NCBI GenBank assembly: GCA_963790325.1
Contig: CAWBNY010000003.1
Coordinates: 1,550,001 to 1,614,000, forward strand
Direction of reading: 5' to 3'
Origin: JAXDMK01 sp963790325
Lineage (GTDB): Bacteria > Actinomycetota > Acidimicrobiia > Acidimicrobiales > AC-14
Length of the DNA stretch: 64,000 nt
In this document: in pieces, positions 14,991 to 24,125 of the stretch
Layout of the letters: each line of letters starts with the position of its first letter
How positions within the stretch are numbered: position 1 is the stretch's first letter
Notes under the pieces: model-generated
The model's input: only the letters and a program-made list of their open reading frames with translations
Told to the model about the DNA's origin: nothing
The model's database searches: none
Made by a program: the position numbers and the translations under genes

Positions 14991-16538
14991 TCAGTCCGGG
15001 TCGGGCACCGGCTCGGGCGGCGGCGGCCCCTCGTAGTGCGCCGACGGGCGGATCAGCCGGTTGTCGGCCGCCTGCTCCAGGGCGTGGGCCGTCCACCCGA
15101 TGACCCGGCTCGACGTGAACGTGGGGGTGAACAGGCTGCGGGGCAGTCCTACGTTGTCCATGACGACGCCGGCGTAGAACTCGACGTTGGCGTACAGCGA
15201 CCGGCCCGGCTTGAGCTCGGCCAGCACCTCCACGACGGTCGTCTCCACCTGCTTGGCGAAGTCGACCATGGGTCCGCCCAGCCGCTCGGCCACGCCTCGC
15301 AGCATCACCGAGCGGGGGTCGTCGGTCTTGTAGATCCGGTGCCCGAAGCCCATGATCCGCTCACCCCGGGTGATGGCGTCCCGCACCCAGGCCTCGGTCT
15401 TGTCGGGAGAGCCGATGGCGTCGAGCATGTCGAGGGCCCGACTCGGAGCCCCCCCGTGCAGCGGACCCGACAGCGCCCCGATGGCTCCCACCACGGCCGA
15501 TCCGAGGTCGGCGCCGGTGGAGGTGATCACCCGGGCGGTGAACGTCGACGAGTTGAACCCGTGGTCGGTGGTCGAGATGAGGTACTGCTCGATGGCCCGG
15601 GCGTGGACGGGGTCGGGCACCTCGCCGGTGAGCATGTACAGGTAGTTGGCCGCGTAGGCCAGGTCGGGGTGGGGGTCGATCGGCTCCTGGCCCTGGTTGA
15701 GCCGGTACAAAGCCATGATCAGCGTCGGCATCACCGCGCTCGTCTGCATGGCGTTGGCCCGCAGGGTCACGGCGTCGATGTCCATCCAGGACTTGAAGTC
15801 GGACGCGTAGGCCAGCGCCGAGTAGGCGGTCCGCAGCGCGTCCAGCGGGGTGAAGTGATCTCCCGCGTTGGCGATCATGGGGAGCATGCCCTTCACCGCC
15901 GGGGGGATGGCCCGCAGCGACCGGATCTCCTCGGCGAACGCCTCCCGCTCGGACGCCGACGGCAGGTGGCCCTCGTAGAGCAGGTGCCACACGTCCTCCA
16001 GCGAGACCTTCTCGGCCAGCTCCACCGCGTTGTACTGGCGGTAGTGGTAGAAGCCCTCCATCCCCCGGACGTCGCCCACCGACGTCTCCGCCACCACCAC
16101 GCCCTCCAGGCCCCGCTTGGCCTCGATGGCGCCCGGGTGCTGCACCGGGAGGATGGGTGCCAGCTTGAGCATGTCGCGCAGGGAGACGATGCCGACCAGC
16201 CGGTCGTCGTCGACCACCGGGAAGTGGCGGTACCCGTGCGCCTTCAGGCTCTTGAAGGCGTCGTCGATGTCGTCGGTGGACTTCACCGTGTCGGGGTCGG
16301 GCGTCATCCACTCCGACACCAGGGTCGTCGCCGGCTCCGCCCCCGCCCCCGCCACCCGGACCAGGTCGCGCTCGGTGAGGATGCCGACCGCCCGGTCGCC
16401 CTCGATCACCACGACCGAGCCCACTCCCCGTTCGAGCATGCGGCCGCAGGCGGAAGCCACGGTGTCCGACGCGGCGGCGGTGAGCACGTCCTTCGTCATC
16501 AGATCGGCCACCGAGCGCACGCGCGTTTTCTCAGCCAT
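14991..16538 (-). CDS. Citrate synthase with N-terminal CBS-domain pair
   Basis: A 515-residue fusion. Residues about 8-130 form a CBS pair (VADLMTKDVLTAAASDTV, VGILTERDLVRVAG, EWMTPDPDTVKSTDDI, HFPVVDDDRLVGIVSLRDML). Residues about 145-505 are a complete citrate synthase with LSGPLHGGAPSRALDML, the GFGHRIYKTDDPR loop and the NVEFYAGVVMDNVG region supplying active-site residues. Citrate synthase condenses acetyl-CoA and oxaloacetate; methylcitrate synthase activity cannot be excluded. CBS pairs usually bind adenine nucleotides, so allosteric energy sensing is a reasonable inference. GGAGGTGAG lies 7 nt before the ATG. The gene overlaps the upstream MFS gene by 8 bp and is followed by GNAT and DUF488 genes. 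Confidence 0.95.
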   Translation of the reverse strand: MAEKTRVRSVADLMTKDVLTAAASDTVASACGRMLERGVGSVVVIEGDRAVGILTERDLVRVAGAGAEPATTLVSEWMTPDPDTVKSTDDIDDAFKSLKAHGYRHFPVVDDDRLVGIVSLRDMLKLAPILPVQHPGAIEAKRGLEGVVVAETSVGDVRGMEGFYHYRQYNAVELAEKVSLEDVWHLLYEGHLPSASEREAFAEEIRSLRAIPPAVKGMLPMIANAGDHFTPLDALRTAYSALAYASDFKSWMDIDAVTLRANAMQTSAVMPTLIMALYRLNQGQEPIDPHPDLAYAANYLYMLTGEVPDPVHARAIEQYLISTTDHGFNSSTFTARVITSTGADLGSAVVGAIGALSGPLHGGAPSRALDMLDAIGSPDKTEAWVRDAITRGERIMGFGHRIYKTDDPRSVMLRGVAERLGGPMVDFAKQVETTVVEVLAELKPGRSLYANVEFYAGVVMDNVGLPRSLFTPTFTSSRVIGWTAHALEQAADNRLIRPSAHYEGPPPPEPVPDPD

Positions 16539-17796
16539 CGGATCTCACCTCCATTGCCGCATCGTACCGGGACAATTCCGGCACCCATCTCGCCAGCAGC
16601 AGCGCCCCCAGCATGCAGGCCAGACCCCCGGAGACTACCGAAACCCGGGGGGTGGTCAGCGCCGCCACGGCCCCTGCTTCGGCGTCGCCCAGGGCCGGGC
16701 CGCCCGTGACGACCGCGATGTGGACGGAGTTGAGCCGTCCTCGGAGGCCGTCGGGCACGCTCATCTGCAGGATCGTGTTGCGGAAGACGGCACTCACCAC
16801 GTCGGCCGCCCCCGCCACGGCCAGCAGCAACAGGCCCAGGGGCAGCCACGGGACGAGTCCGAAGGCGGCGATCGAGGCGCCCCAGAGCAGGACCGAGATC
16901 ACGACCACCCGCCCCTGGCGCCGGACGCCCCCCACCCACCCGGTGAAGAGTGCGCCCAGCAGCGCCCCCGCCCCGGGGGCGGCGAACAGCAGGCCGACAG
17001 TGGCGGCCCCGCCGCCGAACAGGCCCGTCCCCAGGGCGGGGAACAAGGCCCGGGGCATGCCGAACACCATGGCGTTGATGTCGATGACGAACGTGCTCAG
17101 CAGCAGACGACGACCCTTGAGGAAGGCCAACCCCTCCTTGATCGACGCCAACCCCGCCTTCCGACCCCCGCCCTCCGGCGGCTGAGGCCGGATGAGCAAG
17201 ATGGCGACGAAGGCGGCCCCGTAGGTGGCGGCGTCGATCCAGTAGGCGGCGGCCAGATCGATCCGGCTGATCACGACCCCGGCCAGGGCCGGGCCCGCCA
17301 CCTGTCCCACCTGGAAGATGACCTGGCCCAGGGCGGCGGCGGCCGGGAACTGGGCCCGGGTCACCATCCCCGGCACCATCGCGTTGCGGGTGGGCAGGTC
17401 GATCCCCCACAGGCCGGCGTTGAGGGCGCCCAGGACGTACAGCGGCCACAGCGCGGGCTGGTCGAGGGACGCGTTCACGGCCAGGGCCACGCTGGTGGCG
17501 GCCTGGGCCACCACGTTGACCAGGAGCAGCTTGCGCCGGTCGACGGCGTCGGCGATCGCCCCGCCCACCAGGGACATCACCACCATCGGCCCGAACGAGG
17601 CCAAACCGGTCAGCCCGACAGCCAGGGACGATCCGGTCAGCAGGTACACCTGGAAGGGGATGGCGACGATGGTCATCTGCCGGCCCAGGTAGGAGATGGC
17701 GTTGCCGACGAAGAGCAGCCGGAAGTCCCTCGACTCCCGGAGGGGCGAGAGGTCGGCGAGCAGGCGGGGCCGGGACCGGCCGGGTCGCCGGTTCAA
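16531..17796 (-). CDS. Major facilitator superfamily transporter
   Basis: A 421-residue MFS protein with about 12 predicted helices. The cytosolic loop motif between helices 2 and 3 is seen as GGAIADAVDRRKLLLVN, and SVFRNTILQMSVPDGLRGRLNS is typical of the EntS-like/multidrug subgroup (PF05977-type). The substrate is unknown. TTG 17796 is the only sensible in-frame start. Its 3' end overlaps the CBS-citrate synthase start by 8 bp, so it heads that operon, although a metabolic link is not evident. Confidence 0.9.
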   Translation of the reverse strand: MNRRPGRSRPRLLADLSPLRESRDFRLLFVGNAISYLGRQMTIVAIPFQVYLLTGSSLAVGLTGLASFGPMVVMSLVGGAIADAVDRRKLLLVNVVAQAATSVALAVNASLDQPALWPLYVLGALNAGLWGIDLPTRNAMVPGMVTRAQFPAAAALGQVIFQVGQVAGPALAGVVISRIDLAAAYWIDAATYGAAFVAILLIRPQPPEGGGRKAGLASIKEGLAFLKGRRLLLSTFVIDINAMVFGMPRALFPALGTGLFGGGAATVGLLFAAPGAGALLGALFTGWVGGVRRQGRVVVISVLLWGASIAAFGLVPWLPLGLLLLAVAGAADVVSAVFRNTILQMSVPDGLRGRLNSVHIAVVTGGPALGDAEAGAVAALTTPRVSVVSGGLACMLGALLLARWVPELSRYDAAMEVRSDG

Positions 17797-17986
17797 TCGG
17801 CCGACGCGACGCAGGGCGGGACCGGGCCGGCGGTGGCGACGCTGCCCCGTGCCTGCGACCGGCGGGCCGAACTGGTCTCCGACATCGGCACCATGGTGTC
17901 GGCAACGTACCGCCGGGTACGGCAGGAGGTCCCGGCGCGGGGGGCGGCCACGGGCTCCCGGCGGGTGGAGCCCGGACCCGGGCTGC

Positions 17987-18850
17987 TCAGGCCGGTGGCG
18001 GTGGCGGTGCCGGTGTCGGTGCCGGTGTCGGTGCCGGTGCCGGTGGCGGTGGCGGTGGCGGTGGCGGTGGCGGTGCCGGTGCCGGCTGGCAGGTGGGGCA
18101 CCAGTAGGCGGTGCGGGCCTGCTCGCCCTGGCGCCGCGCCACGACGGGTGTGCGGCACCGGCGGCAGGGCCGACCGGCCCGGCGGTAGACGTTGGGCGGG
18201 GCGGGCACGCCGCTGCGAGACTGCACGCCGGGCCGCATGAGGCGGCCGGCAGTCGTGATCAGGGCGTCGAGCTGGTCGTCGGTGATGGCCGAGAGGGGCG
18301 TCCACGGGTTGACGCCCTCGGCGAAGAGGGTCTCGCTCCGCCAGATGTTGCCGATGCCGGCCACCACCCGCTGGTCGAGGAGGACCTCACCCAGGGGACG
18401 GTCGGGTGACCCGCCGTGGCGGGCCCGCCGGCGGACCTCGGCGAGGTCGATGCCCTCCTCGAGCACGTCGGGGCCGAGGTTGGCCAGGGATGGGTGGCGG
18501 GCCTCGGCACCCGGCCGGAGGAGCTCGACGACGGGGGCGTTGAAGCACACCGCCACCCGGTCGCCGCAGACGAGGGTGAGCCGGGCCTGGCGCTCGGGCC
18601 GCCGCCACGAGTGGCCCACCGGGTAGACGTGCCACGACCCCGTCATCCGCATGTGGGTGTGCAGGACCTGGCCGCCGTCGAGGCGGATCATGAGGTTCTT
18701 GCCCCAGGCGTCGACGGCGTCGACGGTGCGCCCGACCAGCGTCTCGGCCGGGAACCCGTCGACCCGGGTGGTGGCGGCGGTGATCGTGCGACCCGCCAGC
18801 CACCGGTGCATGGTGGCCGCCGTCCGGGACAGGGTGTCGCCCTCAGGCAC
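17987..18850 (-). CDS. Fpg/Nei family DNA glycosylase with proline-rich tail
   Basis: A 287-residue base-excision repair glycosylase/AP lyase. The N-terminus (V)PEGDTLSR supplies the catalytic Pro2 and Glu3. The helix-two-turn-helix is VVAGIGNIWRSETLFAEGVNP, and a C-terminal zinc finger has CRRC...YWCPTC. After the finger there is a 36-residue tail of almost only Pro, Ala and Thr, encoded by a degenerate hexanucleotide repeat; ordinary Nei enzymes end at the finger. GTG 18850 is set by the requirement for Pro2. A strong hairpin repeat separates it from the lhr gene. Confidence 0.93.
   Translation of the reverse strand: MPEGDTLSRTAATMHRWLAGRTITAATTRVDGFPAETLVGRTVDAVDAWGKNLMIRLDGGQVLHTHMRMTGSWHVYPVGHSWRRPERQARLTLVCGDRVAVCFNAPVVELLRPGAEARHPSLANLGPDVLEEGIDLAEVRRRARHGGSPDRPLGEVLLDQRVVAGIGNIWRSETLFAEGVNPWTPLSAITDDQLDALITTAGRLMRPGVQSRSGVPAPPNVYRRAGRPCRRCRTPVVARRQGEQARTAYWCPTCQPAPAPPPPPPPPPPPAPAPTPAPTPAPPPPPA
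17989..18085. repeat. Degenerate hexanucleotide repeat encoding the Nei Pro/Ala tail
   Basis: About 16 consecutive units of GGTGGC, GGTGCC and GGTGTC in plus-strand orientation fill the 3' end of the glycosylase gene. On the coding strand they read as Pro-Pro, Ala-Pro and Thr-Pro pairs. The pattern indicates expansion by slippage. Confidence 0.8.
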
Positions 18851-18859
18851 CCAGACTCC

Positions 18860-18907
18860 AACTGGTGACGTTTCCTGGGGCCCTTGCCCCAGGAATCGTC
18901 ACCGGTT
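18860..18907. repeat. Intergenic palindromic repeat, AACYGGTGACG family, copy 1
   Basis: An inverted repeat with 18-bp arms and one mismatch: GGTGACGTTTCCTGGGGC (18864-18881), a four-base CCTT loop, and GCCCCAGGAATCGTCACC (18886-18903). AAC/GTT flanks extend it. It lies between the lhr stop and the nei start. No U-tract follows on either strand, so it is not a classical terminator. A related element is at 62561-62647. Confidence 0.85.
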
Positions 18908-21900
18908 CACCCATAGCGGACCAGGCCCTTGGGCGACGGCACGAACCCGGCGGCCCGGAGAACGGGCCCGAGGGCCTCGTCGTAGCGCTCCACCGCCAGC
19001 CGGCGGACCCGGCCGCTGGCCACCAGGCCGTCGAGGGCACCGACGGCCGCGTCCTCCCACGTGCCGTCGAGCTGCCGCAGCGCGACGAGGGACTTGGCCC
19101 CCTTCTCGACATAGAGCGAGGCCAGGCCGTCGACGAGGACCACGTAGGCGCCGGCCACCCGTCTCGGGCCGGGCACGGGCCACGGCAAAGACACCCCGTA
19201 GGCGTTGGCCGGGTCGGTGGCGGCCAGCACGAGCACGTCGCCGGTGGCCTCCCGCCGGGCCCGCAGCCGGTCGACCGCGCCCGGCAACGCGAACTGGGCC
19301 CCGCCCAGGCCGGCCACGAAATACCCCCGCCGGGCCCGCCCCGACTCCTCCATCGTCCGCAGGACGGGGTAGACGGCGGCGAAGCCGCCACCGTGGCCCT
19401 CGCCCCGCACCGCCTCCCGGGTGAGCACGCCATGGCGGTCGAGCAGGGCGGCCGACAGCGCGTAGGACCGCTCGGTGGGGGTGACGTCGCCCAGGGGCAG
19501 CTCGGCTTCGACCAGCGCCCACCGGCCCTGGGCCTTGGGCGGGCCGAGAACCGTGAGCGATCCCGGCCGGGGCCGCTTGTTGGCGCTCCCCGACCTGCGG
19601 GCCGTCCCCCCCACGAACGCCCGCAGGGCGGCGAAGGAGTCGTTGGTGACCTCGCCCGCCCACACCAGGTCCCAGAGGGCGTCGAGCGAGCCATGGTCGT
19701 CGGCCCCGGCCAGCTCCCGGAAGAAGCACGCCCCCCGCCGGGCGAGGACCTCGCGGATGCGGTCGTGCTCGACGTCGGTCGGTCGCTCGCCCCCGCCGGC
19801 CACGGACACCGGCCGCAGCGCCGCCGCCTGGCCCCGGAGGAACAACAGGACCTTGCCGTCGTCGCGCCCGAGCGGTCCGGCGCCCACCCACGCCACCTCG
19901 CCCGCCGCCGCCAGCTCGTCGAGCAGCCGGGGCGACCAGGCGGACACCCGCGACGACAACACGTCGCGCTCCAACACCGACGCCGGGATCGCCACCCCCT
20001 GGAGCTGGCGCACGACCTCGACCAGGCGCTCGACGCCGCGGGCGTCGGACCCGACCCCCTGCCACTCGGGCAGGAAGCGGGCCAGCACCGGCGCCTCCAC
20101 CGGCTCGACCTCCTTGCGCAGCGCGGCCAGCGACCGTTGCCGGACCGACCGCAGCACCTCGGGGTCGCACCACTCCCGCTCCCGCCCCTCGGGGCGGAAC
20201 TCGCCCCGCAGCAGCAGCCCCCGGTCGGCCCGGCCGGCCAGCACCGCCTCCACCACGCCCACCGGCAGGCCGAACCGCGCCGCCGGCTCGGCCGTGAGGA
20301 ACGGGCCGTGGGTGCGGGCCCACCGGCCGAGGAGCGTCCCCAACGGGTCGTCGACCGGCGTCAGGAACACCTCGGGCAGCCCTGGCGGCGGCTGGGCGCC
20401 GAGCGCGTCGCGGTAGCGACCGGCGTCGTCGGCCGCCAGCAGCCGCAGCTCGCCGCCGATGCGCAGCTCGATGGCCCGCCGGTCGCGAACCAACGAGTCG
20501 GCGAAGTCGGCCGTCGACCGGGCCCGCAGCTCGTCCCGGGTGAGGTCGCCCAGCCGGCGCAGCAGGTCGGACGCCTCGTCGGCCGACCGGGCCCACCACC
20601 GCTCGTCGAGGCACTGGAGCTGGTCCTCCAGGGCGGCCAGGGCGCCGGGGTCGACCAGCTCCCGCAGCTCCTCCGCCCCCAGCAGGTCGGCCAGCATCTC
20701 CCGGTCGAGGGTGAGGGCCTGGGCCCGGCGCTCGGCCAGGGGCGAGTCGCCGTCGTAGAGGAAGTTGGCCACATAGGCGAAGGCCAGGGACGAGGCGAAG
20801 GGCGACGGGGCAGGCGTCTCCACCGAAACCAGCCGCACCGTCCGGGAGCGGATGCCGGCCAGCAGCTCGGTGAGGGCGGGCAGGTCGAACACGTCCCGCA
20901 GGCACTCCCGGTACGTCTCCAGCAGGATCGGGAACTCGCCGTGCTTCGACGCCACCGCCAGCAGGTCGGCCGATCGCTGCCGCATCTGCCATAGCGGCGT
21001 GCGCTGGCCGGGGCGCCGCCGGGGGAGCAACAGGGCCCGGGCCGCGTTCTCCCGGAACCGGGAGGCGAACAGGGCCGAGTTGGCCAGCTCGCCCACCACC
21101 AGCTCCTCGACCTCGTCGGGATCGATCACGACCATGTCGACGGGGGGTGCCTCGTCGGCCTCCGGCAGGCGGACGACGATGCCGTCGTCGGACCACATCG
21201 TCTGCACCTCGAGGCCGAGCCGGTCGCGCACCCGGGACTCGATGGCCAGCGCCCACGGGGCGTGGACCCGTCCCCCGAAGGGCGACAGCACGCACACCCG
21301 CCAGTCGCCCAGCTCGTCGCGGAAGCGCTCGACCACGATCTGGCGGTCGGTGGGAAGGACGCCGCCCGTCACCGACCGCTCCTCGGCCAGGTAGGCCCGC
21401 AGGTTCTTGACCGCCAGCGGGTCGAGCGAGCACTCCTCGGCCAGCCGGGAGTCGGGCCAGGAGTCGACCTCCCGCAAAAAGGCGCCGATGGCGCGGCCGA
21501 GCTCGACCGGCCGGCCCACGTTGTCGCCGTGCCAGAACGGCATCTTCCCCGGCTCGCCCGGCGCGGGCGTGACCACCACCCGGTCGCGGGTGATGTCCTC
21601 GATGCGCCAGGTGGACGCGCCCAGGATCATCGTCTCCCCCGGCCGGCTCTCGTAGACGAACTCCTCGTCGAGCTCGCCCACCCGCGACCCCTCGGGGGTG
21701 AAGACCCCGTAGAGGCCGCGGTCGGGGATGGTGCCGCCGCTCACGACCGACAGCATCCGGGCCCCGGGTCGGGCCCGCAGCCGGCCCTCGACCCGGTCCC
21801 AGACCAGGCGGGGGCGTAGCTCGGCGAAGGCGTCGGACGGGTAGCGGCCGCTCAGCATGTCGAGGACGTTCTCCAGCAGGGCCCGGGACAGGTCGGCGAA

Positions 21901-23289
21901 CGGGTAGGCGCCGGCGGCCAGGTCGGCCACCTGGTCGACGGTGACGTCGTCGTCGACGGCGCACATGGCCACGATCTGCTGGGCGAGGACGTCGAGCGGG
22001 TTGCGGGGGACCCGGGTCTCCTCGATCTGGCCCCTCTCCATGCGCCCGGCGGCCACCGCCGCCACCACCAGGTCGCCCCGGAACTTGGGGAAGATCTTGC
22101 CCTCCGACGGCTGGCCCACCTGATGCCCGGCCCGGCCGATGCGCTGCAGCCCGCTGGCCACCGACGGCGGCGCCTCCACCTGCACGACCAGGTCGATGGC
22201 GCCCATGTCGATCCCCAGCTCCAGGCTGGATGTGGCGACCAACGCGGGGAGCTTGCCCGCCTTCAGCTGGTCCTCGATGTCGAGGCGCTGCTCGCGGGCG
22301 ATCGACCCGTGGTGGGCCCGCACCAGCTCCTCGCCGGCGAGATCGTTGAGGCGGGCCGCCAGCCGCTCGGCCAGCCGCCTCGAGTTCACGAAGATCAGGG
22401 TCGAGGTGTGGGAGCGGATGAGGTCGAGGAGGACGGGGTGGATGGCGGGCCAGATCGAGGTGCGGACCTCGGGGTCGCCGGCCGCGGGGCCGGCCAGGAC
22501 GTCGGGGATGACCTTGCCCAGCTCGCCCATGTCGTCGACGGGGACGATCACCTCCAACTTCAACTGCTTGCGCACCCCAGCGTCGACCACGCTGACCGGT
22601 CTGGCGGCCCAGTCGCCGGTGCCGTCGACCCGATGGCGCCCGCCGAGGAAACGGGCCACCTCGTCGAGGGGCCGCTGGGTGGCCGAGAGCCCGATCCGTT
22701 GCGGCGGACGATTCGTGAGGCGCTCCAACCGTTCGAGGGAGAGGGCCAGGTGGGCGCCCCGCTTGGTGGCCGCCACCGAGTGGATCTCGTCGACGATGAC
22801 GTACTCGACCGACCTGAGGACGTCGCGCGCCCCCGACGTGAGCATGAGGTAGAGCGACTCGGGGGTGGTGACGAGGACGTCGGGCGGGTGGCGGGCGATG
22901 TCGCGCCGGTCGGACTGGGGCGTGTCGCCGGTGCGGATGCCGACCCGGACGTCGGGCGTGGGCAGGCCCCGCCGCGACGCCTCCACCGCCATGCCGGCCA
23001 GCGGCGCCCGCAGGTTGCGCTCGACGTCGTAGGTGAGGGCCTTCAGCGGCGACACGTAGAGGACCCGCAGCCGGCGCTTGGGATCGGCCACCGGCGGCTC
23101 GCTCACCAGCCGGTCGAGGGCCCACAGGAAGGCGGCCAGGGTCTTCCCCGACCCGGTGGGGGCCAGGACGAGGGTGTGGGCGCCCTGGCTGATGGCGTCC
23201 CACCCCCGCTCCTGGGCGTCGGTGGGAGCCTCGAAGGCGGACTCGAACCAGGCGCGCGCCACCGGTGAGAAGCGGTCGAGCGCAACCAT
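18907..23289 (-). CDS. lhr: Lhr-family large ATP-dependent helicase
   Basis: A 1460-residue SF2 helicase close in length to mycobacterial Lhr (about 1500). Motif I is LVLAPTGSGKTLAAFLW, motif II VDEIH, motif III GLSATQRP, and the second RecA domain has LIFVNSRRLAERLAARL, HHGSIAREQR and LQRIGRAGHQ. The large C-terminal part (about 600-1460) holds the Lhr winged-helix and beta-barrel regions (FLLEDDVAL-type segments are not obvious, but TWRIEDITRDRVVV and ARALLLPRRRPGQRTPLWQM are). Lhr is a 3'-5' DNA/RNA-DNA translocase linked to DNA damage tolerance; the neighbouring Nei glycosylase is consistent with a repair context. Confidence 0.95.
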   Translation of the reverse strand: MVALDRFSPVARAWFESAFEAPTDAQERGWDAISQGAHTLVLAPTGSGKTLAAFLWALDRLVSEPPVADPKRRLRVLYVSPLKALTYDVERNLRAPLAGMAVEASRRGLPTPDVRVGIRTGDTPQSDRRDIARHPPDVLVTTPESLYLMLTSGARDVLRSVEYVIVDEIHSVAATKRGAHLALSLERLERLTNRPPQRIGLSATQRPLDEVARFLGGRHRVDGTGDWAARPVSVVDAGVRKQLKLEVIVPVDDMGELGKVIPDVLAGPAAGDPEVRTSIWPAIHPVLLDLIRSHTSTLIFVNSRRLAERLAARLNDLAGEELVRAHHGSIAREQRLDIEDQLKAGKLPALVATSSLELGIDMGAIDLVVQVEAPPSVASGLQRIGRAGHQVGQPSEGKIFPKFRGDLVVAAVAAGRMERGQIEETRVPRNPLDVLAQQIVAMCAVDDDVTVDQVADLAAGAYPFADLSRALLENVLDMLSGRYPSDAFAELRPRLVWDRVEGRLRARPGARMLSVVSGGTIPDRGLYGVFTPEGSRVGELDEEFVYESRPGETMILGASTWRIEDITRDRVVVTPAPGEPGKMPFWHGDNVGRPVELGRAIGAFLREVDSWPDSRLAEECSLDPLAVKNLRAYLAEERSVTGGVLPTDRQIVVERFRDELGDWRVCVLSPFGGRVHAPWALAIESRVRDRLGLEVQTMWSDDGIVVRLPEADEAPPVDMVVIDPDEVEELVVGELANSALFASRFRENAARALLLPRRRPGQRTPLWQMRQRSADLLAVASKHGEFPILLETYRECLRDVFDLPALTELLAGIRSRTVRLVSVETPAPSPFASSLAFAYVANFLYDGDSPLAERRAQALTLDREMLADLLGAEELRELVDPGALAALEDQLQCLDERWWARSADEASDLLRRLGDLTRDELRARSTADFADSLVRDRRAIELRIGGELRLLAADDAGRYRDALGAQPPPGLPEVFLTPVDDPLGTLLGRWARTHGPFLTAEPAARFGLPVGVVEAVLAGRADRGLLLRGEFRPEGREREWCDPEVLRSVRQRSLAALRKEVEPVEAPVLARFLPEWQGVGSDARGVERLVEVVRQLQGVAIPASVLERDVLSSRVSAWSPRLLDELAAAGEVAWVGAGPLGRDDGKVLLFLRGQAAALRPVSVAGGGERPTDVEHDRIREVLARRGACFFRELAGADDHGSLDALWDLVWAGEVTNDSFAALRAFVGGTARRSGSANKRPRPGSLTVLGPPKAQGRWALVEAELPLGDVTPTERSYALSAALLDRHGVLTREAVRGEGHGGGFAAVYPVLRTMEESGRARRGYFVAGLGGAQFALPGAVDRLRARREATGDVLVLAATDPANAYGVSLPWPVPGPRRVAGAYVVLVDGLASLYVEKGAKSLVALRQLDGTWEDAAVGALDGLVASGRVRRLAVERYDEALGPVLRAAGFVPSPKGLVRYG

Positions 23290-23324
23290 GCACTCCAGCG
23301 TAGAGACTGGCTACGACAAGCTGG

Positions 23325-24005
23325 TCAGGTTGGGACCGGCCCCGACCTCCGGGCGCGGGCCATCAGGGCGAGGGCGACGGCCACCAGCCACAGCGCGAGC
23401 GCGGCGAACGGGAGCGGGGGGAAGAGCCCGAGGAGGCCGGCGACGAGGATGACTCCCGTCACCGGCCATCCGGCTCGGGCCAGCCAGCCCGGGAGGAGGA
23501 CGCCGGGCGGGGCGGCCAGGGTGGTGGCGGCAACCAGAACGGCCGCCGGGAACGGGACCAGGAGGAAGCCCATGTTCCCGAGGTCCATCATCCCCGCTGC
23601 GACCGACGGGTCCCGGTGGGGCCCGGCTTCGAGGGCGGCCGCTCCCCAACCCACGGCCTGGACGAGCAGAGGGCCGAGGAGAGCCACCCCGCCGACCAGG
23701 GCGGTCACCGCGCCCAGCCCCCCGTCGCCCTCCGCCCGCCGGGTCGATCGGAAGAGGCTGGCCAGGAACCAGGGAAAGAGGGCGAAGGCGCCGAACGTCA
23801 CCAGCACCGCGTTGCGGAGCTGACCGGTGCGGTGCGCCGCGAAGTAGGCCGCGATCTCCTCCGCCGGCGCCTTGCTGGACGGCGGCGACGTGCCCGCGAC
23901 CAGGGCCCCGAGGGCGACACAGCCCAGGAAGCCGAGGGCGCCGGCGGGTGCCAGCCGTTCCCATCGGGCGTCGCTACCGTTCGCTGCCGTTTCCCCCGTC
24001 GCCAT
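23325..24005 (-). CDS. Polytopic membrane protein, unknown function
   Basis: A 226-residue hydrophobic protein with about six membrane segments, including LGFLGCVALGALVAGTS, NAVLVTFGAFALFPWFLASL, ALVGGVALLGPLLVQAVGWG, LVPFPAAVLVAATTLAA, GVILVAGLLGLFPPLPF and ALALWLVAVALALMAR. A loop after helix 1 (SSKAPAEEIAAYFAAHR) resembles that in many DUF4386-like and related actinobacterial membrane proteins, but I cannot assign a family. The start is ATG 24005. It lies just upstream of lhr on the same strand with 35 bp between. Confidence 0.75.
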   Translation of the reverse strand: MATGETAANGSDARWERLAPAGALGFLGCVALGALVAGTSPPSSKAPAEEIAAYFAAHRTGQLRNAVLVTFGAFALFPWFLASLFRSTRRAEGDGGLGAVTALVGGVALLGPLLVQAVGWGAAALEAGPHRDPSVAAGMMDLGNMGFLLVPFPAAVLVAATTLAAPPGVLLPGWLARAGWPVTGVILVAGLLGLFPPLPFAALALWLVAVALALMARARRSGPVPT

Positions 24006-24125
24006 CCGTCTCCTCCGCCCTCGCCGACGACAGCGTAGGCCGGAAGGCGATCGGTCCGCCCCGGGGACGATCTGGGCCGGCAATCGGTCCGCGGGCGGCG
24101 CCGCGATCGACTTCACTGTTCGGCA

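Noticed and set aside
17989..18085. Regular repeats that might be a CRISPR or minisatellite locus
   Set aside because: Units are 6 bp with no spacers and lie inside the nei coding sequence, so this is a coding slippage repeat. The 13610-13654 array likewise has no spacers.
18860..18907. Hairpin as an intrinsic terminator of lhr
   Set aside because: The stem is strong but no U-tract follows on the minus strand, and the same element recurs at 62.56 kb in another context, which fits a dispersed repeat better.
18899..23293. A second minus-strand frame of about 1460 codons over lhr
   Set aside because: The neighbouring frame (18907-23289) carries all helicase motifs; this one is an Arg/Gly/Pro-rich shifted reading.
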